From Melanopsichium pennsylvanicum (taxonomy: Eukaryota; Basidiomycota; Ustilaginomycetes; Ustilaginales): a stretch of DNA of 64,000 nucleotides. The DNA lies in the NCBI GenBank assembly GCA_900208305.1, contig OAPG01000004.1:930001-994000 (forward strand), in the 5' to 3' direction. A program made the position numbers and the translations under genes. Under the pieces are notes generated by a model. That model had not been told where the DNA came from, searched no databases, and saw nothing but the letters and a program-made list of their open reading frames with translations. Numbering within the stretch: the first letter of the stretch is position 1; each line of letters opens with the position of its first letter. This document shows, one piece after another, positions 41,801-50,220 of this stretch.

Positions 41801-42626
41801 TAGCTCAGGCTAAAAGCTCGAGTTCGAGCCGAGTATCAGAAGGAAGAACATTTCCTTTCGGCACTGACTCTTCGATCGTTTGTAAGGCGACCAGAAGAGA
41901 CTAGCTCCGCTGGACGGCAAATTCGGCAGATCCTACGCCAAACTACTGTAAAGGGTCTAAATTACTGTACTTTCGCTTCTTCCGCATGATCTCCGGTGTC
42001 TGACTGAACTGCAAGACCACGCGCTTGTCCGGTTGATTTTCTGTAGCTGAACGCTATTCCGGCAGATCTCTTGAGCTGTTGAATCTTTCAGCATCTCGCG
42101 CCTGTACCTCGCTGGATGCATATATCCTTCGAGTGCCTTTGTAGCCCGCACATGACTGATGCTCTGTCCTCAAAAACCTTCAGCGAAGAAAGCGGTTCCC
42201 GCCTGGATCCCGAATCTCCTAATCTGACCGGTAAAATTAATCTCCTTTGTTCTGGCATCACGATTTTTGTGTTTTGTTTTTCGAGTAGTTTATTTTTATT
42301 TTTATTTTTATCTTTATTTTTATTCTAGCTGTCTGAGTGTTCTTTTGGCTAGAGCACTTGATCACACCGCCCGAAGCAACACGGCAGGTTGATTACATTA
42401 TCGCAGCCCAGCATCGCCATTCTAGCAAAGATGGAAGGGCGTATCCTGCTCACTGGGCCAACAAAATCCTCAGCTTACACACGCAATGCGTATCTCACAC
42501 GCCTTGACACCGACATGACTGCTTTCAATTGACATGATAGAGTGCAGCTCCTAGGTATATGACGGCGTTTTGACAGCGGAGGACAAGAAGTGAGGTTGAG
42601 GCAGTACCATTCGAGGCCCATCGCTC
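38879..42626. other. Gene-poor 3.7 kb region upstream of the bZIP gene
   Basis: I find no supported gene. The first kilobase is probably bZIP promoter and leader. From 39956 to 41969 there are eight TACAGTA/TACTGTA heptamers. Other content: a single TTAGGGTTA near 40236, a (GA)n patch near 41090, and a TTTTTA-rich tract near 42284-42325. Several ORFs of 100-180 codons overlap on opposite strands without recognisable domains. Confidence 0.55.
39956..41969. promoter_or_regulatory. Cluster of eight TACWGTA heptamers
   Basis: Copies start at 39956, 40011, 40157, 40346, 40358, 40358+1438 (41796), 41944 and 41963. TACAGTA and TACTGTA are reverse complements of each other, so this is one near-palindromic motif in both orientations. 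About 0.25 copies would be expected in this length with equal base frequencies. Function is unknown. Confidence 0.55.
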
Positions 42627-44636
42627 TTACTGTACCTTCTCCCATTCGACGTCCTCGGATGAAGATCCGCTGCTGGGCACTGTCGTCGTTTTTTGCGTGA
42701 TTGTAGCGTTGTCGTTCTTCGAGTTGGCCGGCGGACGAGCATCTTCTATGTCTAAGATCTGCTGTACATCGTCCTGTTCCGTCGATGAGTGCATACTGTG
42801 CTCCTGAACTACAAATTCGTCCCCAGCCAGTGAGCTCCAAGGAGGCAGGTCACCTTTCCGCGCGCTTCGCCAAACCTCGCGTGACATCCTCTCGCATAGC
42901 CCAACGTATTCCCGGGCCATACTAAGAACACGACCCGAGTCAGCAGGATCGCCTCGCACCGTGTTAGGGTCGATCTTTGCCAGCGCCAATCGAGCACCCA
43001 CTCCCGGTCCAGCGCCTCCCAACTGCGAACGGTAGTACTCGATGCTTTCAATACCCACGTATTCCCGTCCCCAGAAATCGGCGCGGCTACCATATCTTTT
43101 CTTTGGGTCTGGCTGTGGTGCCAGGCATGCGTGGCTGACAGAGACAGCGCCCTTGAACGGGTCAATGGGATGATGTGGCGATCCAACCCAGCGTGCAATG
43201 TAGAAGCTCGCAACGACAAAGACAGTCACCCAAGATGCGACGAACTGTGACATCATCGTCGAGGCGCATACGCCCGGATGAGCTAGGAAACTGCGGGGCT
43301 CCGGTCGGCCGTGAAGTGCTCGCGACGCCGGGGGCAAGCCGAGGAATCCATGGGGTGCCGTACCGCTCGCCGACGAGGCCGAGCGACACATGCTTGCATC
43401 GTTATGAGAGCCATCGACACACGACATGCCGAGCAGCGAGGGGCGCTCTTCCATAGGCGTGCCGGGTTGCGTGCGCATGCGACGGGTCTGAAGCGCATCG
43501 TCCAGACCGAAAGCAGCGAGCTCACACTGATACTTGACTGATTCGTAGGGCAACGGTGACTTGTTGACATTCACGCATTCGTAGTCAGTAACGTCGTAGT
43601 ACTTGGAAAAGGCTTCGACGGAGCTGGTCCACACGATTCGCGATGGTGTAGAATAGGGCGTTGCTCGCAAAGACGGCAGCAGAGCTCGAACCAGAATCCA
43701 GTGCGCACCAACATTGCACTGCCACACCCAGCCAAAGTCGTCGTCGCTCTTGTCTCCTGCGCGCTGCATCTTGTAAGCCGGCCACGTCACGGCGTATCGG
43801 AACTGAGTCATGATCATCCACACGGCGTGGAACCAGTTCATGCCCGTCCACGCCGACGAGCCGGCGTTGAGCACCACGTGCGTGACGTGCGAGTATCTCT
43901 CACGCACCATGCGTGCGCATTCGAGCGCGCTACCCATGCTGCCGAGGTCGAGCGGCACGAACTCTATGCGGGTGCCCTGGCAAAAGCGACGTCGAAAACG
44001 GGCGTTGGCCCGCTTGTTACGTTGTTCTTCGCTGGCGTTCAGGTCTGGAGAGCCAAGCAAGTCCGAGTCCTCTTTCTCGTCTTCCGAATCCGAGTATGTG
44101 CTGGCGTCGTCGTCGTTCGCGAGCGCTTTGCGCAGCTTTCTTCTTCGTCTCACGTTGTTCTCTTGAGCATGAGCGACGAGAGCGGGGTCGGCATCCTCGT
44201 GGGGGGTATCACGGATATCCTGTTCTGTTTCTGGGTCGGTAAGCTTGTCGTCCTTGGTGGTGGCATCGAAGGCGTAAGCCCAGCTTTCAGGGGTTCCTTT
44301 CGGGGTATCTTCGTGTTCGGGAAGGTTTTCAATCCATTTAAGCAACTGCTTGAGTTGCTGCCGAGCCTTGTGCGCTTTTATGGGATTACGACACGCGAGC
44401 ACGATAGTGCAACCGTCCGGCGCTGCGAAGGGCGTGGGAGAAGGTTGAAGAGAGGGGTCGATGTTGCGGTTCGGGTGGAAAGGAAGCGTGTCGCTCGGCG
44501 TAGGAGACGAGAGTTGAACAATGAGTCTCTGGCAGATGCCGAAGCCAACACCAGCATTCGCACCAGTGACGAGAATGACGGGTCGAAGGTCTCTTGCACG
44601 AGAGCTTGAAGAGTCGGGGACAGACATTGTCGTCAA
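42627..44636 (-). CDS. ERG27: 3-keto-steroid reductase Erg27 (sterol C-4 demethylation)
   Basis: Erg27 reduces the 3-keto group after C-4 demethylation in ergosterol synthesis, at the ER or lipid droplets with Erg25, Erg26 and Erg28. It is a short-chain dehydrogenase: nucleotide motif TGANAGVGFG near residues 22-31, NAG in VVLNAGSSAWTGMNW, catalytic Ser in IVWTSSVEA (about 337) and YESVK (about 363). Erg27-specific stretches include YKMQRAGDKSDDDFGWVWQ, HPGVCASTMM and ARWVGSPHHPIDPFKGA. At 669 residues it is nearly twice the yeast enzyme (about 350). The excess is an acidic insertion at about 105-205 (DDDASTYSDSEDEKEDSDLL), a Ser-rich loop after the catalytic helix and a Ser-rich tail. It is divergent from ARC1. 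It is a known fungicide target family. Confidence 0.88.
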   Translation of the reverse strand: MTTMSVPDSSSSRARDLRPVILVTGANAGVGFGICQRLIVQLSSPTPSDTLPFHPNRNIDPSLQPSPTPFAAPDGCTIVLACRNPIKAHKARQQLKQLLKWIENLPEHEDTPKGTPESWAYAFDATTKDDKLTDPETEQDIRDTPHEDADPALVAHAQENNVRRRRKLRKALANDDDASTYSDSEDEKEDSDLLGSPDLNASEEQRNKRANARFRRRFCQGTRIEFVPLDLGSMGSALECARMVRERYSHVTHVVLNAGSSAWTGMNWFHAVWMIMTQFRYAVTWPAYKMQRAGDKSDDDFGWVWQCNVGAHWILVRALLPSLRATPYSTPSRIVWTSSVEAFSKYYDVTDYECVNVNKSPLPYESVKYQCELAAFGLDDALQTRRMRTQPGTPMEERPSLLGMSCVDGSHNDASMCRSASSASGTAPHGFLGLPPASRALHGRPEPRSFLAHPGVCASTMMSQFVASWVTVFVVASFYIARWVGSPHHPIDPFKGAVSVSHACLAPQPDPKKRYGSRADFWGREYVGIESIEYYRSQLGGAGPGVGARLALAKIDPNTVRGDPADSGRVLSMAREYVGLCERMSREVWRSARKGDLPPWSSLAGDEFVVQEHSMHSSTEQDDVQQILDIEDARPPANSKNDNATITQKTTTVPSSGSSSEDVEWEKVQ

Positions 44637-45239
44637 TGTTGTCTTGAAATGATGAGCAGGGCGAAATATCGAAGAGCGTGGAGGTCGGATTCAATCAGGC
44701 GCTGAGATGGACCTAGGAGCCTTGGAAAGGCAAATGTTGCTCCCCCACGCTATCAACACACAAAGATCGAATGCCCTAACGCAAAGGCAAAGGCAGCTTG
44801 TGTCGGACACCATTTGCTGCTCGTTCGGCCTGCGTGGCCTGATTTCATGACCTACAGGGCGTCAGAAGGCCTTTGCTCTCATCTCGGCTTCAGACGACGG
44901 CAGCAAGGAACCTTTGATCCCTCTCCTCCCGTTGATTCATTCAGGGCCAATTTGATCAACCTCGCTTGATACAGTGTAGTTTTGGAACCCTTTTTACAAT
45001 AAATATTTGTGATTTTGTGCGTGCAACCAGAGTGTGAGAAATTGGCAGCCTTACCAAGTTGTTCGAATTTTTGGTCTGTTAGGTCACATTTGCTTTGCAC
45101 ATTCAATCTCAAAAATAAAGGTACCATACCACTTTCTTCGTTTTTTGTACGCCAAACTGTTTCAGACAACATCAAACGTTCGGGCCTAGTCTTTCGCATT
45201 CCATCTTGTGACCACGAACCCGCTCCAATACCATCAAAC
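44637..45239. promoter_or_regulatory. Divergent promoter region ERG27 / ARC1
   Basis: About 600 bases between head-to-head starts, AT-richer around 44990-45130. I see no sterol element or further gene that I can support. Confidence 0.5.
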
Positions 45240-46795
45240 ATGTCCGGACAGCGTGCGAGACAGCTTGTCACTGCTGCTTATGCGCAATTCGCCAATGATG
45301 CTGTAAGTGCTTGCCGTGTGTCCTGCTGCATCTGACGCTTTTGTGCCCAACTTGCTCAAATGACTAATCTCACAGTTTTTTGTCGCCTCCCGCGGTTCCC
45401 GGCGCAATATCTTCGTGCTCGCTCAACGACGCTCACAACGACCACCTCGATGTTTGCATGCCGTAACGTTATCTTCATTTCCGTTTCCCATACCACAGAG
45501 TACCGTTCAACAACTTCAGGGCGACGCTGCATTGCCGCTGGTAGACCTTGCCGATAAGCTTGCCGGTCTTACTGGCAAGTCGGCACAGATCTTTGGTGCC
45601 AATGACAAGGCCAAGAGCGCCACCATCGAATGGCTCCAAAAGCTCGACAAGTCAGACGAGGAGCAGCTTGTTTCCGCTGAAGGCCTCAAATCGCTCAACG
45701 AGCAGCTCGACAATGTCACCTTCCTTGCTTCCAACGAGCCCACCGTTGCCGACCTTGCCCTCTTCGCTTTCATCTACCCCGCGGTATCAAAGCTCAAGCC
45801 TTCCGAGCAGCACTCAAATCCCTCTGTAGCACGCTATGTCTCGCACCTCTCCAACTTGCCCCACGTAGCCAAGGCCGCCAATGCCGCTCAGCTCGGCTTA
45901 GGTTCCTTCGAGCCAACCTATGCGGGCATGCCTGAGATCCAGCGTGTCAAGCCCGTGGACCTCAAGAAGGCCAAGAAGGCCACCAAAGAGGCCGCCGCCG
46001 TCGACGGAGGTCAGAAGAAGGAGGCTCCTCAGCAGCAGCAAGAGCAGCAGCCCAAGAAGGAGAAGAAGGAGAAGGCTCCCAAGGGGCCCAAGGAGGCCAA
46101 GGCGGGCGGAGGTGGAGGTAAGAAGGGAGGTGCTGCCGCCGCTGCCGACACAACCGGTCCTATTCCTTCCCAGATCGACCTGCGTGTCGGCAAGATTGTC
46201 TCCGTCGAGAAGCACCCCGATGCCGATTCACTTTATCTCGAGAAGGTCGACTTTGGTGAGGCTGATGGCCCGCGAACCATTCTTAGCGGTCTCGTTCACT
46301 TTGTGCCCATCGAAAAGATGCAGAATCGAATGGTCATCGGCGTCTGCAACCTCAAGCCGGTTGCTATGCGTGGTATCAAGTCATATGGCATGCTTCTCTG
46401 CGCCACGCACAAGGATGGAAAGGACGGCGGTGTCGAGCCTGTCTGCCCTCCCGAGGGATCTCAGCCCGGTGATAAGGTCTGGGTCGAGGGCTTTGAGGGC
46501 CGCGAGCCTGAGGCTGTGCTCAACCCCAAGAAAAAGGTATGTTCCGACTTCAATACTCTCACAGTGATTTGTTTGGCTGTTCAACTGATCATAAGCGTGC
46601 TTTCCCTGTTCTTCTCGCTCTCAGATCTTCGAGACCATCCAGCCAGGATACACCACTCTTGAGAGCAAGGAATGCGCCTGGGTCGGTTCTCTTCCAGATG
46701 CTGCGGATCCCGAGGCCGACAGGAAGCCTCGATTGCTCAGAACTGAAAAGGGTGTCTTGTTCTCGGACAACTTTGTCGGTGCTTCGTTGTCGTAG
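45240..46795 (+). CDS. ARC1: Arc1-like tRNA-binding aminoacyl-tRNA synthetase cofactor
   Basis: Arc1 binds tRNA and tethers methionyl- and glutamyl-tRNA synthetases. Three exons give 423 residues: 45240-45302 ([20 protein letters not shown], Ala), 45499-46536 and 46625-46795. Introns have GTAAGT/CACAG and GTATGT/CTCAG ends and both are in phase zero. The N-terminal third is a GST-C-like interaction domain ([20 protein letters not shown]). A Lys/Ala/Gln-rich linker (about 185-265) carries the basic tRNA-binding run [17 protein letters not shown]. The C-terminal EMAP-II/OB domain reads [33 protein letters not shown] and [11 protein letters not shown]. The last exon is essential to complete this domain. 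Its stop lies about 310 bases from the convergent complex I gene. Confidence 0.94.
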
Positions 46796-47105
46796 ATTGT
46801 GTCGCATGTCTGAACTCAAAACCGCGGTCCAGCCCTTTCTAGACCATCTAGCTCCCCATTTGCATGTGCTCTTGTCGCTCTCAACCGAAGATGTCTGCGT
46901 TATTTCGCAGGTTTGTATGCTAATCCACGATCATTTGTCATATTACAGCAGACGCACGTATGGCACTCATCTCGGTTCTGAGGTCGAATCCTGGGTCCGA
47001 GACACGCTTATCAGGTTCTGCGAGAGTCGAAGATGCCCGAAAGTAAGTTTTACTAGTTGAATTTCGAAAGAATAACATGCTGGATCGAGCCTATATCTAC
47101 CAAAT
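46796..47105. other. Convergent intergenic region ARC1 / NDUFA11-like
   Basis: About 310 bases with both 3' ends. ORFs crossing it are continuations of exons in wrong frames. No gene seen. Confidence 0.6.
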
Positions 47106-47982
47106 CTATGCATCGGACTCGACATCTTCCTTCTTTTGCTGTTGATCGGAAACGACGATATCGAGAAAGTGTGGTCAAGGTGGAGGTCGGTTCGAAGAAA
47201 GTTAGGTCGCAAGAGTATGCGAAAGTCAGCCATGTGTCGCAACAAAACGTTCCCATGGTGCCCTTCCTGGGCCGGTCGAAATCCGCCGGGACTGTTCACA
47301 GCGTTGTCGTTACTCACCTTGAAGAAGCTCTGACGACGAGCCTCACGTGCTTCCCTCCAGCCCTTCTCGCCGGGACCGTGTGCTGTGTCGTGGTCGCCCT
47401 GTGCAAAGTCTTTTGGCGAAGGTCGAGCGTAGGTGCCCTGAAGCGACTTGCCTGCTGCGTCAAAGGTGCCGATCAAAGCGGCGAGGGAAGCGCAACCACC
47501 AAACATCATGGGCACAGAACGAGCAGCAGCACCGAGAACAACACCGGCAGCACAGCCTCCAATGGCGCCATTGACAGCGTCGTCCTTTTGGCGGAAGTTT
47601 GCGACAGTCGAGTCGGTGTATGAAAAGATGCCTCCCATAGCAGCTGCGAACGAGGACGAGATGCGAAGCAGTGAGGTATGTCACGGAGGTGCATAGTTGG
47701 AAAGGCGAATGACGGTCAGTACTATTTCTTTGATTGCAAGGATCCTCGAGTGAGCAAGTTGCCATTGCCAAAAGAGCTCTACTCACTGAAAAGAGCAATT
47801 GTGCTTCCTGTGCGGGTGAAGACACCGAGAGCACCCTTGTTGTGGGTCTGTATACTGTTCTGGATAGCACTGACAAAGAGACCAGCACCGGCACTGGCGG
47901 CTCCTGAGGTCATGCCATCGGCGAATGGCGATCGTTCCGAAAAGGTCTCGGTGACAACCTGCTCGTTGGTCTTGTCGGTCAT
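47106..47982 (-). CDS. NDUFA11: Mitochondrial complex I subunit, NDUFA11/B14.7 type (Tim17-like fold)
   Basis: Three exons give a 184-residue protein: 47787-47982 (MTDKTNEQVVTETFSERSPF onward), 47318-47643 and a tiny last exon 47106-47138 (QKKEDVESDA and stop). Donors are GTGAGT in both cases; acceptors are TTCGCAG and CAACAG. Joins read ALF-T-AMGGIFSYTDSTV and SFFK-QKKEDV. The four-helix Tim17/Tim22/Tim23-like fold is seen as glycine-rich membrane helices: GMTSGAASAGAGLFVSAI, ALGVFTRTGSTIALF, NGAIGGCAAGVVLGAAA and MFGGCASLAALIGTF. This arrangement with the REAREARRQSFFK end is that of the membrane-arm accessory subunit of complex I. A TIM22-family import protein is the alternative but less likely. 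It is divergent from SHP1. Confidence 0.85.
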
Positions 47983-48626
47983 GATGATGCGTATGTTCGA
48001 TTTGTTTTCAAAGTTGGAGAAAAGTTTGTCCGATGAGCAGTTGATAAGGGGGCGGTCGGGGCCGACGATGCTGCTGTTCCAGTGGCGCTATGTTCAGCAG
48101 ATCGTAATCGCGCTGTACTGAAGAGGTGCTGAAGAGGCGGGAGAAGATGTCGTGGAGGTTAGACAGGAGTGATGACTTTGAGATGGTAACTCAAATTGGT
48201 GGACCAACACAAATCTCAAAAATGTGTCTCTGTCTTGCCAATTTGGAAGCATGAAGCGTTGGAGGTCATCGCTCAACTTGCGAGACTTTCGCATCCGTTC
48301 GCATTTCCAATCCTTCTTTTTTTCGTCCGAGTTGAGGTTGGCCATAGCAAAGAAAATTACTTTCGATTGTGTGATCGCGATTTCTCTCGACTCAACATAA
48401 TTTTAAAATTCTGTAAAATCGCAGGTTTGCACCCATCATCTTGTGGGCCCATGCACACGCCAACCAAGACATCCTCTTTCGCCCAGCAGTATTTCCTCCA
48501 CTTGCAGATGGACGGCAAACTCAATTACGTGTCTTTGACAGCCGGTAGAAGTAGCTGCATGCTTCTGAAGCCGTACGTTCATTCCCTTCCCACCGACCAC
48601 ATCCTCACCAAATCATACGCTACGAG
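47983..48626. promoter_or_regulatory. Divergent promoter region NDUFA11-like / SHP1
   Basis: About 640 bases between head-to-head starts. A plus-strand ORF from 48196 runs into SHP1 in another frame and is a shadow. No separate gene is supported. Confidence 0.5.
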
Positions 48627-50057
48627 ATGGACGAAAGCATCCAACAGTTTGCAGCCATCACAGGCACCTCAGCTGATCGAGCTCGCTTCTTCCTCGAAGC
48701 CGCCAACGGTGACTTGGAGACCGCCATGTCGAGCTTTTACGAATCAGAGGCGGGCACAGCCGCCGACATCGAAGCAGGACAGGAAAGCGCAGCTCCCGCA
48801 TCTTCGGCGCCGAGCGTTCCAGACAACTATACAGGACCTCGCACGCTTTCTGGCCAACCCGTCAAGTCTTCGGCTGGCTTCTCGTCGACTTCTGGATCCA
48901 ATACACCGTCACGTTCCGCCACCGGAGGCGGAAGCCGTGGTGGTATCTCGACGTTCCGAGACCTTGTGTCCTCTAGCGATGGCCCAAGTGGTGGCAGGCG
49001 AGCCGATGATGACGATGAGCAAGGAGACGATGACGAGATGAACTACTTTGCCGGTGGTGAGAGGAGTGCGCTGAGTGTCGAGAATCCCGAAGCTAGACGA
49101 CGCAGGAATCAGCCCGGTGGAGACTTGGTGCAGGAGATCCTTCGACGTGCCGCCGAAGAGGGTAAGAAGCATCCTGAGGGTATAGCTGCTGCCGGGTCCA
49201 AGTCTGGAAAGCCTTCTGCTTCGGCTTCCTACGCATTCACTGGGCCCGGCAGGACCATCAACGACGCCGAGTCTTCGTCCAACACCACTTCGGTTCCCGG
49301 TGGCTTTGGAAACACACTTGGATCTTCTGCTGGAGATGACGACGACCAAGATGAAGGTAGCGATGGAGAGGTCGCCATTCGTAATCTCACTTTTTGGGAA
49401 GACGGTTTCTCGGTTGAAGACGGCGAGCTCATGCGCTACGATGACCCGGCGCATGCACAGACGCTCGCAGCTATCAACTCGGGCCACGCGCCTCTCGATC
49501 TTCTCAACATCCGCTTTGGTCAACAGGTGCATGTGCACGTCCATCGACGGACGAACGAAAAGTACAAACCGCCTCGTATGAAGGCCTTCAGCGGTTCCGG
49601 AAACCGTCTCGGCTCGCCTGCTCCTGCTTCGTTTGCTTCTTCATCTAGGTCTCAGCCCGCAGCAGCAGCGGTCTCGGCCTCTAGCGCTTCGGCAAGCTCA
49701 GGAAGCCAAGGGCTAGAGGTGGACGCCGATAAGCCCGCTACTCAGCTACAGATCCGATTAGGAGACGGACAGAGAATGACGGCGCGATTCAACACTCATC
49801 ACACCGTCTCTGACGTCCGAAGCTACATCAACGCGTAAGTTCTCTTCTCTTTGCGTTGGTTCATGCTCGAAAAAAGTTCGAATGTGCTAACCAAATCTTC
49901 TCGCGCTGCTTGCACTGCTCACAGTGCAAACCCAGGAATGTCGACACGCAGCTACGTGTTGAACACTTCTTTTCCTCCCAAGCCGCTCACTGACGAGTCG
50001 CAGACGCTGCAGGACGCTGGCCTGCTCAACGCTGTAGTCATTCAAAAGTTCGAATAA
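48627..50057 (+). CDS. SHP1: UBA-SEP-UBX p97/Cdc48 cofactor (Shp1/p47)
   Basis: Shp1/p47 recruits Cdc48/p97 to ubiquitylated substrates, phosphatase-1 regulation and membrane fusion. Exons 48627-49834 and 49925-50057 give 446 residues; the 90-base intron has GTAAGT and CACAG ends and the join reads YINA-ANPGMSTRSY. The UBA-like domain is at 1-45 (QFAAITGTSADRARFFLEAA), the SEP domain at about 248-318 (IRNLTFWEDGFSVEDGELMR), and the UBX domain at about 368-446 with the p97-binding loop TSFPPKPL and final NAVVIQKFE. The middle is Ser/Gly/Asp-rich linker. Exon 2 is required for a complete UBX fold. The stop is 163 bases from the convergent ARMH3 stop. Confidence 0.96.
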
Positions 50058-50220
50058 TTTGCAATTCTCTTGTCATCTTGTCCCCCTAACATGCACTTCA
50101 GGCATCGTTCTTTGGCAATGCAGCTCTGCTCGCTTTCAGGACCCCCACACACCTTGTTTCTTTCCTGATTGGTGAGGCGTAAGTTGCCACTGATGCTTCG
50201 GTTCTGCAAGAATGCTGTGA

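Noticed and set aside
43701..44609. 302-codon plus-strand ORF opposite ERG27
   Set aside because: Antisense shadow; no recognisable features.
48196..49041. 281-codon ORF overlapping the SHP1 start
   Set aside because: Wrong frame; the UBA, SEP and UBX domains are in the 48627 frame.
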